From Legionellaceae bacterium (GTDB lineage Bacteria > Pseudomonadota > Gammaproteobacteria > Legionellales > Legionellaceae), in assembly GCA_018061965.1 (NCBI GenBank), contig JAGOTG010000002.1:1-64000 (forward strand): DNA of 64,000 nt. Reading direction: 5' to 3'. Numbering within the stretch: position 1 is the first letter of the stretch; each line of letters starts with the position of its first letter. Under the pieces are notes generated by a model that saw only the letters and a list, made by a program, of their open reading frames with translations, ran no database searches and was not told the origin of the DNA. The position numbers and the translations under genes were made by a program. Of this stretch, positions 9,111 to 18,971 are shown piece after piece.

Positions 9111-9124
9111 CCACATATATGTGG
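9111..9124. promoter_or_regulatory. 14-bp perfect palindrome, possible operator
   Basis: CCACATATATGTGG is a perfect palindrome 48 bp upstream of the kinase-like gene start and 136 bp upstream of ttcA, next to an 8-base T run. It lies in the divergent promoter region, where a dimeric regulator could act. It is too short and too AT-rich inside to be a convincing terminator. Binding by any regulator is a guess. Confidence 0.3.
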
Positions 9125-9259
9125 GGGGTTGTCTTACCTGAGAAATATATTACCGGTGAATTACTTCCGCCGTCTTAATAATGATTGGCCAATTGTGCTA
9201 TACTGCGAAACTTGATTTGGCCTTGCCATAAATGCTTACTACTTCAAATTGGTTATATT

Positions 9260-10123
9260 ATGACGCAACCTTCCGCTGTTGAAAAAAAATTGCTGCATTA
9301 TATTGGCAAGGGTATTGCTGATTTTAATATGATCCAAGCCGGAGACCGTGTAATGGTCTGCTTATCCGGTGGCAAAGACTCCTTTACTTTACTCAGCATT
9401 CTAGAGCTGTTACGCCAGCGTTCAAAGCAAAAATTCAGTATTTTCGCTTTTACCCTCGATCAATCACAGCCCGGATGGAACGATAAGGCGTTGCATCAAT
9501 GGCTTCAAGAGCGCAGTATTCCTTATGAAGTCCTGACTCGCGATACTTACAGCATTGTAAAAGAAAAAATTCCTGAAGGTAAAACCTATTGTTCATTATG
9601 TTCGCGTTTACGGCGTGGTATTATTTATCGCTATGCAGAAGAAAATGGGTATACAAAAATTGCGTTGGGTCATCATCGAGATGATTTAATCCGCACCTTA
9701 ATGATGTCCATATTATATAACGGTGATATCCGCTCCATGCCACCGAAATTATTAAGTGACAATAAAAAACATATTGTAATTCGCCCTATGTGTTATGTTC
9801 AAGAACGCGATATTATAACGTATGCTATGGAGCAACAGTATCCTATCATTCCATGTACTTTATGTGGTTCACAGGATAATTTAGCCCGCAAACGCGTAGG
9901 GAAACTCATTGATCAATTAGCCATAGAGAACCCCAAGGTCCCGAGTAATATTTTACACGCACTGCAAAGTATCAAACCAAGTCAACTCATGGATCAAGAG
10001 TTTTGGAATTTTAGAGAATTAGAACAAGAACTATCCAATGGGTCCAAAACACCCCATCAACCTATTACACTCAATGAGGATAATACTTATGATGAACTCA
10101 GAGCTGACGAACACATTACGTAA
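9260..10123 (+). CDS. ttcA: tRNA 2-thiocytidine(32) synthetase TtcA
   Basis: This 287-residue protein carries the PP-loop ATPase motif SGGKDS (residues 36-41), the central CSLC pair (C111, C114), and a further CTLC pair (C199, C202) that can contribute to the Fe-S cluster site. TtcA thiolates cytidine 32 of some tRNAs. The start at ATG 9260 ([10 protein letters not shown]) is chosen because the longer frame from 9185 adds 25 residues without family resemblance. The 3' end overlaps the start of the SulP-carbonic anhydrase gene by about 32 bases. Confidence 0.93.
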   Translation: MTQPSAVEKKLLHYIGKGIADFNMIQAGDRVMVCLSGGKDSFTLLSILELLRQRSKQKFSIFAFTLDQSQPGWNDKALHQWLQERSIPYEVLTRDTYSIVKEKIPEGKTYCSLCSRLRRGIIYRYAEENGYTKIALGHHRDDLIRTLMMSILYNGDIRSMPPKLLSDNKKHIVIRPMCYVQERDIITYAMEQQYPIIPCTLCGSQDNLARKRVGKLIDQLAIENPKVPSNILHALQSIKPSQLMDQEFWNFRELEQELSNGSKTPHQPITLNEDNTYDELRADEHIT

Positions 10124-12413
10124 AATTCGTATTTATCGTAAACGTCAATTAAGATTTGACTTTACTGCAGCGATTGTCGTTTTTTTAATTGCCATTCCTT
10201 TGTGCTTAGGTATTGCATTAGCCTCAGGCGCGCCACTGTTATCCGGCATTTTAAGCGGCATTATCGGTGGATGCATTGTGGGCGCTTTAAGTGGTTCCCA
10301 CGTCAGTGTGGCAGGACCCGCTGCGGGCATGTGCGCTGTCGTGCTTGCCGTGATTACTCAATTAGGTGGCTTCAACGTTTTTTTATTGGCCTTGTTTATC
10401 GCGGGAATTTATCAAATCATCGCTGGGCTGCTCCGAGCTGGGTTTATCGCTGACTATGTCCCTTCTAATGTTATTCAAGGTTTATTAGCTGCAGTAGGAT
10501 TGCTCATTATTGTCAAACAAATTCCTCTGGCTTTTACTCTGTCACACTCTATTGCCTCGCTAAAAACTGAATTATTAGATATATCGAATGGTTTTTCTTT
10601 AGAGCCTTTAAGAGAAGTCAGTATTCACATCAATACGGGAGCGGTTATATTGTCGCTCAGTGCTTTGATGATTTTAATCTTGGTAGACAACACAAAAAAC
10701 CGTTGGATTCGTTCATTCCCTGGGCCTTTTGTTGTCGTAGTGATGGGCATCATATTAAACGAACTCTTTTTATTATCAGGTTCCTCCTTTGCGCAAATTG
10801 GACCACATTTGGTGAACATCCCAAAACACGCAGGACTCGGAGATTTTCTAGCACAAATGCAATCTCCAGATTGGTCTGCATTGAAAAACCCCCATGTCTA
10901 CGTTCTGGCTTTTTTAATTAGTACAGTCGCTTCTTTAGAGAATTTATTAAATATCAAAGCGGGAGAACGCTTAGATATCAAAAGACGGTATTGCTCTAAA
11001 GATCGCGAGCTCATAGCTCAGGGTGTAGGCAATATGGTAGCAGGTTTAGTTGGGGGCATCCCGATTACCGCAGTTATTGTCCGAACTTCGGTTAACATTC
11101 AGGCTGGTGCCAAAACTAAAATAGCCTCCATTTTTCATGGCGCATTCATTTTATTTGCAATGATGCTCATCCCCGATGCGTTAAACAAAATCCCTTTATC
11201 ATCCTTGGCTGGTGTTTTAATTTATACGGGCTATAAACTCACAAAACCTAGCATGTATATTGCCATGTATCGACAAGGATTAGATCGATTTATTCCTTTC
11301 CTTATCACCGTGGTTTCTATTCTCTGCTTCAATTTGTTAATAGGAATTCTGGCCGGATTATTCATCAGCTTATTTTTTATTCTCAAATCCAACAGTGAAG
11401 TACGTTTGGATATCATCAAAGAGCATTATCCCAAAGGAGCCATCAGTCGTTTGATTCTGCCGCAGCAAACAACTTTTCTCAACAAAGCATCTCTTTTAGC
11501 CGAATTAGACTCCATTCCTAGAAATTCCGAATTGATTATTGATGCGCGATACTCCGAATATATTGATAAAGAAATCATTGAATTCATTAAAGAATTTAGG
11601 ACTGAACATGCGCCTCACAAGCGCATTTCTCTCAATTTAATTGGATTCAAAGACCATTACCAAATTCATGATTATATTGATTTCATCAATGTCACCACAT
11701 ACGACGTACAATCAACACTCACTCCGCAACAAGCATTGCTACTACTTCAAGAAGGCAATACACGCTTCAAATTAGATAAATGTATCCATCGCAGCTTTAA
11801 AACGGATATTGAACACACAGCTAGCACGCAACATCCCATTGCAGTGGTGTTAGGCTGCATTGACTCCAGAGTCCCTGTAGAAACTATTTTTGATATGAGT
11901 TTCGGGGATTTATTTTGTATCCGGGTTGCCGGCAATGTGGTGAATGACGATATCTTGGCCAGTATGGAATATGCATGCAATGTCGTCCGGGCAAAATTGA
12001 TTGTAGTGCTGGGGCATAGCGGATGTGGGGCAATCCAAGCGGCCTGTGATGATGTCAAAAAAGGCTTCATCACGCAATTACTGGCTAAAATCAAACCTGC
12101 CATTGCTGCTGAAACTTGTACTCAACACGACCGAACTGGCAAAAACCATGAATTTGTGCACACAGTAACTCAGTTAAACATCGCCAATACAATTCATAGC
12201 ATTTATCATGAAAGCCCTATTTTAGGTGAGATGATTGACAAAGAAGAAATTGGCATCGTGGGCGCGCTTTATGATATTAATAGCGGCAATGTGGCTTTTC
12301 AAGACTTTTCACCGCTTATCAATCAATTGGATACCACTGGTGCCTCACAGTTGAATGAAAAATTAGGCAAAACCATCACGGCAGCAAAGAGGATGATGCC
12401 GCATGCGCCGTGA
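10092..12413 (+). CDS. SulP family anion (probably bicarbonate) transporter fused to beta-carbonic anhydrase
   Basis: This is a 773-residue fusion. Residues 1-390 are a SulP membrane domain with about 10-12 hydrophobic segments and the family signature [20 protein letters not shown], then [12 protein letters not shown]. Residues 440-540 look STAS-like. Residues 560-770 are a beta-carbonic anhydrase with the zinc ligands and dyad in GCIDSR (C589, D591) and LGHSGCGA (H642, C645). The arrangement suggests bicarbonate transport coupled to CO2/bicarbonate interconversion at the membrane. The start is ATG 10092 (or 10089), inside the ttcA end. proS begins 38 bp after its stop. Confidence 0.9.
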   Translation: MNSELTNTLRKIRIYRKRQLRFDFTAAIVVFLIAIPLCLGIALASGAPLLSGILSGIIGGCIVGALSGSHVSVAGPAAGMCAVVLAVITQLGGFNVFLLALFIAGIYQIIAGLLRAGFIADYVPSNVIQGLLAAVGLLIIVKQIPLAFTLSHSIASLKTELLDISNGFSLEPLREVSIHINTGAVILSLSALMILILVDNTKNRWIRSFPGPFVVVVMGIILNELFLLSGSSFAQIGPHLVNIPKHAGLGDFLAQMQSPDWSALKNPHVYVLAFLISTVASLENLLNIKAGERLDIKRRYCSKDRELIAQGVGNMVAGLVGGIPITAVIVRTSVNIQAGAKTKIASIFHGAFILFAMMLIPDALNKIPLSSLAGVLIYTGYKLTKPSMYIAMYRQGLDRFIPFLITVVSILCFNLLIGILAGLFISLFFILKSNSEVRLDIIKEHYPKGAISRLILPQQTTFLNKASLLAELDSIPRNSELIIDARYSEYIDKEIIEFIKEFRTEHAPHKRISLNLIGFKDHYQIHDYIDFINVTTYDVQSTLTPQQALLLLQEGNTRFKLDKCIHRSFKTDIEHTASTQHPIAVVLGCIDSRVPVETIFDMSFGDLFCIRVAGNVVNDDILASMEYACNVVRAKLIVVLGHSGCGAIQAACDDVKKGFITQLLAKIKPAIAAETCTQHDRTGKNHEFVHTVTQLNIANTIHSIYHESPILGEMIDKEEIGIVGALYDINSGNVAFQDFSPLINQLDTTGASQLNEKLGKTITAAKRMMPHAP

Positions 12414-12451
12414 TAATCTATCAAAATAAAAAAATGTTCTTGGAGAAAACA

Positions 12452-14173
12452 ATGCGCGCTAGTCAAGCCTATATTAAAACACTAAAAGAAACGCCGAATG
12501 ATGCAGAAATAATTTCCCATCAATTAATGCTTAGAGCTGGTATGATTCGTAAGCTTGGCTCAGGCTTATATACCTGGCTGCCGTTGGGGTTACGTGTTTT
12601 GCGCAAAGTAGAACAAATTGTACGGACTGAAATGAATCGCATAGGCGCTATGGAGTTACTCATGCCTGCTGTACAACCTGCCGAGTTATGGCAAGAAACT
12701 GGTCGGTGGGAAACGTTTGGTAATCAGCTATTGACCATGCAAGATTCGAATGATCGCGCGTATTGTTTTGGTCCAACCCATGAAGAAGTCATTACCGATT
12801 TAATGCGGCAAGAAGTCCAATCTTATAAAGAACTACCTTTGACGTTTTATCAAATTCAGACCAAATTTCGCGACGAAATCCGACCCCGTTTTGGCGTCAT
12901 GCGCGCCCGGGAATTTCTCATGAAAGATGCCTACTCTTTCCATCTTGATCACGCAAGTTTACAAGAAACCTATCAACAAATGTATGCTGCCTATAGCAGG
13001 GTTTTTGATCGCATGGGTTTGCAATACCGAGCCGTTGAAGCTGATACCGGAGCCATTGGAGGCGCGGTATCCCATGAATTCCAAGTACTTGCTGACGCAG
13101 GGGAAGATGTTATTTTCTACAGCAATCAGGGAACTTATGCAGCCAATGTTGAGCAAGCTACTAGCCTGACGCCCTCTCCTGCCATGCTAAAGAATGAGCA
13201 TCAAGCGCAATTAATAGACACGCCAGGAAAAAAGACTATTGAGGATCTAGCCGCATATTTAAACATTGAGCCCAAGCAAACAGTAAAAACCTTAATAGTT
13301 GCAGGCCGAGAACAGCCATGGGTGGCATTGGTTCTCTGCGGAGAAGATGAAGTAAATCCGGTTAAAGCGGCTAAACATCCTTGGGTAGAGAGCCCTTTAC
13401 GTTTTGCAACCGAAGAAGAGATTCAACATGATTTAAAACTACCCTTCGGCTTTGTAGGGCCTCTGGCTTTGTCGATTCCAATGGTGGTGGATCATCATGC
13501 TGCTGCGATGTCCGACTTTGTCTGTGGCGCAAATCAAATTGATAAACACTATCAACATGCCCATTGGGTATCTACATCCTCTTTACACGAACATGCAGAT
13601 TTACGAACGGTCAGAGTTGGCGACGCTAGCCCAGACGGTCAAGGCACCCTGCAAGCCTGTCGTGGCATCGAAGTAGGTCATATTTTCCAATTAGGAGATA
13701 AATATGCAGAAGCGATGCATGCTGTAGTCACGCATGAAACAGGACAAAAACAAGCTATGATCATGGGCTGTTATGGGTTGGGCGTTTCCAGAATGGTTGC
13801 TGCAGCGATTGAGCAGCTCCATGATGAGCGCGGAATCCTCTGGCCTATGGCGTTAGCACCCTATCAATTAGTGTTGATTCCTATCAATGCAAACCGCTGT
13901 CCGGAAGTCAAAGAACAAATGGAGGTCCTCTATCAACGCTGCCAGAACTTAGGCATTGATGTGTTATTAGATGATCGCAATGAACGGCCAGGCGTGCTCT
14001 TTGCTGATGCTGATTTGATTGGGATCCCGCATCGTTTGGTGATCTCAGACCGTCATTTGGCGCAAAATCAAATAGAGTACAAAGCTCGCAATCAAGACAC
14101 GCCGGATCTATTGGATTTAAGTACTTTGGATCAATGGTTGACCACTACTTTTTTATCTGGCAATACTAAATGA
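12452..14173 (+). CDS. proS: Prolyl-tRNA synthetase
   Basis: The 573 residues match the long bacterial class II ProRS (E. coli 572). The start MRASQAYIKTLKETPNDAEI is typical, followed by motif 1 (LLMPAVQP), motif 2 (KFRDEIRPRFGVMRAREFLMKDAYSFH), the inserted YbaK-like editing domain (residues 230-390), motif 3 (CYGLGVSRMVAAAIEQ) and the anticodon-binding domain (YQLVLIPIN). ATG 12452 is preferred because TGGAGAAA precedes it at good spacing. The stop overlaps the MFS start as ATGA. Confidence 0.97.
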   Translation: MRASQAYIKTLKETPNDAEIISHQLMLRAGMIRKLGSGLYTWLPLGLRVLRKVEQIVRTEMNRIGAMELLMPAVQPAELWQETGRWETFGNQLLTMQDSNDRAYCFGPTHEEVITDLMRQEVQSYKELPLTFYQIQTKFRDEIRPRFGVMRAREFLMKDAYSFHLDHASLQETYQQMYAAYSRVFDRMGLQYRAVEADTGAIGGAVSHEFQVLADAGEDVIFYSNQGTYAANVEQATSLTPSPAMLKNEHQAQLIDTPGKKTIEDLAAYLNIEPKQTVKTLIVAGREQPWVALVLCGEDEVNPVKAAKHPWVESPLRFATEEEIQHDLKLPFGFVGPLALSIPMVVDHHAAAMSDFVCGANQIDKHYQHAHWVSTSSLHEHADLRTVRVGDASPDGQGTLQACRGIEVGHIFQLGDKYAEAMHAVVTHETGQKQAMIMGCYGLGVSRMVAAAIEQLHDERGILWPMALAPYQLVLIPINANRCPEVKEQMEVLYQRCQNLGIDVLLDDRNERPGVLFADADLIGIPHRLVISDRHLAQNQIEYKARNQDTPDLLDLSTLDQWLTTTFLSGNTK

Positions 14174-15396
14174 ATAATGCCGTCAGTTGGAAGACTTTCC
14201 ATCCCCTCATCTGGATAGTCGCCACTGCCTTTACGTTATTACAATTTACATTGCAATTATCCTCGGCCGTTGTCATTAATGTAATCATGCGCGATATGCA
14301 TCTCAGCGCATTAACTGGCGGCCTCTTAAGCGGATTATTTTACGTCATCTATACTGGCTTACAAATCCCCGCCGGCATCCTATGTGATCATTTCAATCCC
14401 CGCCCTATTCTGTGTACCTGTGCCTGTATTTGCGCAGCAGGATGCTTGGTATTTGCCTCCAGCCATCATTTATTGGGCTTGTATTGCGGCCGCGGATTGA
14501 TAGCAATTGGCTCCGCATTTTCTTTTGTATGTTTGACTCACTTAGTTCGTGAACATTATCCGAAGCGTTTGTTTACTGTATTAATCGGAACAACCGAAAC
14601 CTTGAGTTTTCTAGCTGCTATTTTTGGCATTATCGGACTGGGGGCACTGGTCAATCACTCTGGCTGGCGCGAATTCATGCAAGGCGCCGCGCTCATGGCT
14701 TTGATATGTGGGATAGTATGTTGGCATTTCATTCCGCAACACAGTCTCTTGTCGCAAAATGGGCACATCGACCGGTCTCGTATCCTGTCGGTGCTAACAA
14801 ATACGCCTATATGGCTAAATGGCTTATGTGTGGGCTTAACTTTTTTATTAGTCACCGTTTTTGGGGGATTATGGGCCCCGCCTTTTTTACAAATGAAATT
14901 ACAATGCACGTTGGAACAAGCCAGCAATATTGATGCTATTTTTATTTTGGGCGTGGGTCTTTCCTGCCCAATTTTTGGCTATCTCGCCAATAAGGTATCC
15001 TCAAGAAAACGGCTCATGGTATCAGGTAATCTTTTGAGTGCGTTCGTATTGGTTTTGATTCTCTACCTCCCTATCCATCAGATTAGCCTCATGACTGGCA
15101 TGATGTTCTTTTTAGGCCTGATCTCTGGCGCCTATATCTTAGGTTATACCTTTGCCAATGAACTAGCACCACCCAATACTTTATCCACGACAACTGGGTT
15201 TACCAACACGCTGGCTTTGGTCTTGACGCCCATTTTGCAACCGTGGATTGGCCATATCATAGACGTACTCCATATCGGGCGAGGACTCGAATTACGTGAT
15301 TATCAACATGCTTTGTCCATCTTACCCATTTGTATTCTCATCGCAATCGCGTGTCTGGCTGGGATTAAAATGCCAGGCTCGACTCTGTCCCGTTAA
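14170..15396 (+). CDS. Major facilitator superfamily transporter
   Basis: The 408-residue protein has about 12 hydrophobic segments. The loop after TM2 (GLQIPAGILCDHFNPRPIL) corresponds to the MFS G-x-x-x-D-R-x-G motif region, and KVSSRKRLMVSGNLL is the equivalent in the second half. The substrate cannot be told. The start codon overlaps the proS stop, so it is translated from the same message. Paralogs next to housekeeping genes are common in Legionellales, where many MFS proteins import host nutrients; that role is inference only. Confidence 0.88.
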   Translation: MNNAVSWKTFHPLIWIVATAFTLLQFTLQLSSAVVINVIMRDMHLSALTGGLLSGLFYVIYTGLQIPAGILCDHFNPRPILCTCACICAAGCLVFASSHHLLGLYCGRGLIAIGSAFSFVCLTHLVREHYPKRLFTVLIGTTETLSFLAAIFGIIGLGALVNHSGWREFMQGAALMALICGIVCWHFIPQHSLLSQNGHIDRSRILSVLTNTPIWLNGLCVGLTFLLVTVFGGLWAPPFLQMKLQCTLEQASNIDAIFILGVGLSCPIFGYLANKVSSRKRLMVSGNLLSAFVLVLILYLPIHQISLMTGMMFFLGLISGAYILGYTFANELAPPNTLSTTTGFTNTLALVLTPILQPWIGHIIDVLHIGRGLELRDYQHALSILPICILIAIACLAGIKMPGSTLSR

Positions 15397-15483
15397 TTCG
15401 AACTGGAAGGTTAAATATTTAGCATATGTAATTTTTTATGTTAAAATAGTAGACTAATATAGCAATGTAGAAAAACGAAATTT

Positions 15484-15948
15484 ATGAAAAACTGGTTGCT
15501 GCTAGGATTACTCTGTATCACATCACCTATATATGCTGACGGCGGAATGGAGCGTCTTTTTTATGATGTCCGCGGAATGGACCATCTTTTTTTAAGAATA
15601 ACCATTAAAAACAACACACCCAATGCGTGTGCACTCATAAAAAAGCAGTTAGATCACGGGTTCATCAGCAACTTAATCCTTATGACAGACAAAATCCCCG
15701 CTGGGCTTGAAAGTTCTTTATTAATTTATGGAAATCCCCTGTACGGTTCGGATATTACATTATCTTATTTTTGCGGCGATAATCGGTTTATTAGATTTCA
15801 ATCACAAAGAGAAGCTGTTATACGCGGCGCGTATACGAAAGGGTTTATAGAGAGCGCTATCAATATGGATGCAACTTATGATGCCTTACCTGGCGACCTA
15901 ACTATCTTTGGCGACCAACCTGGCTCTGTTTATTGGACTTTATACTAA
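15484..15948 (+). CDS. Small exported protein of unknown function
   Basis: The 154-residue protein has a clear signal peptide (MKNWLLLGLLCITSPIYADGG, probable cleavage after YA). The mature part is predicted to be beta-rich (LRITIKNNTPNACALIKKQL, IPAGLESSLLIYGNPLYGSDITLSYFCG) and has two cysteines that could form a disulfide. The family is not recognised. It stands alone after an AT-rich 87-bp gap and opens the accessory patch. Confidence 0.65.
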   Translation: MKNWLLLGLLCITSPIYADGGMERLFYDVRGMDHLFLRITIKNNTPNACALIKKQLDHGFISNLILMTDKIPAGLESSLLIYGNPLYGSDITLSYFCGDNRFIRFQSQREAVIRGAYTKGFIESAINMDATYDALPGDLTIFGDQPGSVYWTLY

Positions 15949-15950
15949 AA

Positions 15951-16004
15951 TCAGAGTTCTCACGTTGAGTACCCATTACTCTGGAACCAAATGATTCTAT
16001 ATTA
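15951..16004 (-). pseudogene. Remnant of a second MNT nucleotidyltransferase gene
   Basis: The 54 bases match 18835-18897 inside the intact MNT gene with three mismatches and a nine-base gap. The matched part covers the catalytic G-S-R...D-x-D region on the minus strand. No open frame of useful length surrounds it. It begins three bases after the stop of the small exported protein. It is best read as the residue of a second copy of the toxin-antitoxin-like gene, or of recombination between copies. Confidence 0.7.
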
Positions 16005-16063
16005 GGGCAATGATATGGACTCATCCTCCCTTTTAAGCGGTCTGCTTATCCCCCCGACCCGTG

Positions 16064-17461
16064 TTATGGTGACTTCACTTGCGAGGAGTCTATGTCACGA
16101 GAGTCCCGACAATCTTCTTTAGGTACTTCTTCACCACCTTTTTTTATTGCTTGCAATTTGGCTTTCCGATCGATTGACGCTTCACTAGGACTGGCTATGA
16201 CTGATGCGTATGATGCCCTAGCAGGTTTTTCTCGACGACTTACCTCGGATGTATAAAAATCACTTGGATTCGAAGGATTAAACTCCTTTGTATTTCCTTC
16301 CACTTTGGTCACAAGCTTTTGTATGTCATCACATTTGTATGCAACAGCTTCTTGCAAACCTAGCTTATCATCTCCTCGTAACTTGTCAGTTGTACAAGCA
16401 CTTTTCAGCATTGAAAGCCCCTCACAAAAAGCATTATAGGGTTGCAAGGGTGAATTATCTATCTCTTCACCATTTTTTATTGCTCGGTCATTAAGGTAAT
16501 GATGTACTCCACTTGCTGTCTCAGCAATAGTGTGATAATCAGCGCGTTGAAATGTAGAAATAACTAGTACGCCAGCAAGCTCCTTGAAATTTTTATCATC
16601 AGCAAGCCAAGTGTCAGGACTATCGCCTGTGGCGCATAAACCATCAACAGCAGCCATTGTGAGAGGGCAGGTTCCAGACGTGTGAGCTCTCACTGGAACG
16701 TTCCCCGCAACCGCAGCACCAATCCATGAGAGATGTTCTCCTGTAACATGTTTTCTAAAGTATCTTGAGTCCATGGATTTTTGTGGTAGCTTATCAACTT
16801 CTTCCGACTCTGCTGACGCAGAGGAAACATCCTCCTGCTCTGCATGTATCATTTTTTCTGCCGGGATAGCTGCGGCGGCTATTGGATCGATACCATCCTT
16901 AGCTCGTGCAGTATAAACATCACCTATTGGCGCAGCGAGTCTACTTTTCATGATTTCTTGGATTTTATCATCCATTAATTGTTGCGCTGGCGTTTCAGGT
17001 GTATGTGGGGGCACTACCCAGGAAGCATGAATGGCTCTGTAACCCATTGCGGTACCTATTGTTTCAATTGAGCTTGCCAATTTTTGTGGCGAGATAGTTG
17101 CCGGATCTGCTGCTAAGAAGACTTTAAATTTCTGTGCTGCAGTGATTCCTTTTGCTGAGTCATTTTGAAATCCACCTCTAGACATTTCAGACGAGCCCCC
17201 TAACATCCACTCAATTGCTTCGTCTGGCATACTGAGGAATTGCTCTTTCATTTTATCGTGGATAACGTGCAATTGATTAACAACCGCCTCACTAGGATGC
17301 CTTCCAGCTAAACGACAAACCTTTTTGATGTCATCATTTATCTGCTGAATATCATCCAATCCACCGTACTTAGCAGCCGATCTTCTTCTTACAATAGTTG
17401 ATGATTTCTCACTACCCTCTCGATCAATAATCTCATTTACTACTCTTTTTCGAATTGACAT
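16064..17461 (-). CDS. Large soluble protein of unknown function; candidate effector
   Basis: The 465-residue protein is not recognised. A GGAGG ribosome binding site sits 5-6 bp before the ATG. There is no signal peptide or membrane segment. The N-terminus is basic and the middle (residues 205-235) is acidic and Ser/Ala/Glu-rich. Residues 240-370 look folded (HVTGEHLSWIGAAVAGNVPV, CPLTMAAVDGLCATGDSPDTW). The polar C-terminus contains a short acidic patch (GGEEVPKED), compatible with, but not proof of, a Dot/Icm export signal. It lies in the accessory patch beside an ankyrin gene and a transposase remnant. Confidence 0.6.
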   Translation of the reverse strand: MSIRKRVVNEIIDREGSEKSSTIVRRRSAAKYGGLDDIQQINDDIKKVCRLAGRHPSEAVVNQLHVIHDKMKEQFLSMPDEAIEWMLGGSSEMSRGGFQNDSAKGITAAQKFKVFLAADPATISPQKLASSIETIGTAMGYRAIHASWVVPPHTPETPAQQLMDDKIQEIMKSRLAAPIGDVYTARAKDGIDPIAAAAIPAEKMIHAEQEDVSSASAESEEVDKLPQKSMDSRYFRKHVTGEHLSWIGAAVAGNVPVRAHTSGTCPLTMAAVDGLCATGDSPDTWLADDKNFKELAGVLVISTFQRADYHTIAETASGVHHYLNDRAIKNGEEIDNSPLQPYNAFCEGLSMLKSACTTDKLRGDDKLGLQEAVAYKCDDIQKLVTKVEGNTKEFNPSNPSDFYTSEVSRREKPARASYASVIASPSEASIDRKAKLQAIKKGGEEVPKEDCRDSRDIDSSQVKSP

Positions 17462-17687
17462 AATTCCTCCCTTAATTTTTGTCTGTCATCTATTCTTAGT
17501 CAAAATTCATGGGTTAATATTTGGCATATGATTTAATTTTAGCACACAAAGATGGATGTTGCTGTAAGGCCTTTGGGGGCCGAGTTGCCTCATAAAAAAT
17601 GTGGGTGGGGGTAAAGATACCCTCAATTTCAGGAAAGTTGTCGCCTCTGAGTTAAATTAATTCTAAGCGGGGTGGTTGGAGTTCCTG

Positions 17688-17861
17688 ATGAGACAAGTCA
17701 CAAAATATACAGATGCAATCAAAGCAAGCGTTTTATCTAAAGCATTAGCACCTAATGCACCAAGTGTAATAGAGTTGGCCAAAGAATTTAATATCCCTTC
17801 GCCTACTGTTTACTCATGGATGCATGATATGAAAAAGAAGAATAATCAGATGGCCACTTAG
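17688..17861 (+). pseudogene. Truncated transposase N-terminus (helix-turn-helix)
   Basis: The 57-residue frame resembles the DNA-binding head of transposases that start with KYTDAIKASVLSKAL and end in a helix-turn-helix (VIELAKEFNIPSPTVYSW). The frame stops soon after, and no catalytic DDE domain follows in any frame, since the next 500 bases encode an ankyrin protein on the other strand. GGAG precedes ATG 17688, which is preferred to TTG 17676. It may be a dead insertion-sequence fragment or a small domesticated DNA-binding protein. Confidence 0.6.
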
Positions 17862-17863
17862 CT

Positions 17864-18358
17864 TCAAGAATGGCGTACTACGCTGGCAGAAGCTGCAGGT
17901 TCTTGTGCAAGTAACCTATTAAGTTTATCAGTCAATAGCGTGCCTAATTGAGGTTTGTATAGAATGTAGTTATCATAAAAATAATTATCAATTATTCTTA
18001 AAACCCTTACATGCTCTGCTTTTAGAGCCAGTTTTATGGCTCTATAGTTTCCGCTAGCAGGGTCAGATCGCTTATCTCGTAGTAACATATCAACTATGGT
18101 TTCAAACCCTTTATATGCTGCCATGTGCAAAGCGTGGCAACGCGTTTCAAAAGCATTAATAGCATAATCTTTGGCCAATGGATCACATGCTACAGGGTCT
18201 GCTCTACGATCATTCAGTAGAATTTGTACAACCTCTTCAGCTCCATTGCTCGCCGCCTCTTGTAAGGCGCTATCTAACTCCTCTTGTGAACATTCTGTGT
18301 TTAATTCTCGCCAAACAAGAGGGATGTTATTTGTTTTAACCGCGCTTAATAATGTCAT
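17864..18358 (-). CDS. Small ankyrin-repeat protein
   Basis: The 164-residue protein has at least two clear ankyrin units: LDSALQEAASNGAEEVVQILL and CHALHMAAYKGFETIVDMLL, each followed by an R-x-DP turn. A weaker third unit begins at YRAIKLALKAEHVRVLRII. ATG 18358 (MTLLSAVKTNNIPLVW) is chosen because it opens directly into an ankyrin-like helix; a longer frame reaches 18388. Ankyrin proteins are frequent Dot/Icm substrates in this order. It ends two bases from the transposase remnant. Confidence 0.8.
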   Translation of the reverse strand: MTLLSAVKTNNIPLVWRELNTECSQEELDSALQEAASNGAEEVVQILLNDRRADPVACDPLAKDYAINAFETRCHALHMAAYKGFETIVDMLLRDKRSDPASGNYRAIKLALKAEHVRVLRIIDNYFYDNYILYKPQLGTLLTDKLNRLLAQEPAASASVVRHS

Positions 18359-18665
18359 TTTCGTTTCCCACCCTAAGAATACAAGCAAATTATAACATAT
18401 ATTTTATCAAGTAGGTTTAATATAAGTCAAATAAGTTTGGTTTTTCGCAGCGATTCCTGCTTAAATTGCATCCCAGCTTAAAAAAGACAGGTGTGACTTA
18501 AATTCAATCAAAAACAGCTTTGCTATCAGTAAAATCCTTTTTTCAACCCAAAGTGTATGCTCTCTTTTTTATCCGAAGAGCATTTGTAATCAATAAAATC
18601 CAAGAGCAATGTATTTTTATCGTTCTTAACCTTCAGCACTTATAGTCCAGGTCAACAGATCTTAA

Positions 18666-18971
18666 TTACAGTTTCTTTCCTACGGCTTGAATATGCTGTA
18701 ACAATTTTGGATTATCAATCCCATGATATAAAACTAAATCAACTTTCCAAGGTAAGAGTAAATCATCGATGTCATTTTCAATTTTGAGCTTATCAGTCAA
18801 ATTTAAATCATTTCCCAGCAAACATAAATCAATATCAGAGTTCTCACGATTAGTACCCATTGCTCTGGAACCAAATAAAATAACTGATTCTATATTACTA
18901 TATCGACCGAAAAGACATCTGAGCTTGTTAAAAACTTCTGGTGGTAACGGGATAGCACTAGATTTGGGCAT
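18666..18971 (-). CDS. MNT-type nucleotidyltransferase (HEPN/MNT module)
   Basis: The 101-residue protein has the minimal nucleotidyltransferase signature: VILFGSRAMG followed by SDIDLCL, with a third acidic residue in KVDLVLY. In HEPN/MNT modules the MNT partner can inactivate its HEPN partner by nucleotidylation. It overlaps the upstream HEPN gene by 14 bases, so the two are co-translated. A degraded second copy of its catalytic region lies 2.8 kb to the left. Confidence 0.88.
   Translation of the reverse strand: MPKSSAIPLPPEVFNKLRCLFGRYSNIESVILFGSRAMGTNRENSDIDLCLLGNDLNLTDKLKIENDIDDLLLPWKVDLVLYHGIDNPKLLQHIQAVGKKL

Noticed and set aside
9111-9124. Intrinsic terminator
   Set aside because: The stem is AT-rich in the centre, seven base pairs at most, and the T run lies on the wrong side for either neighbouring gene.
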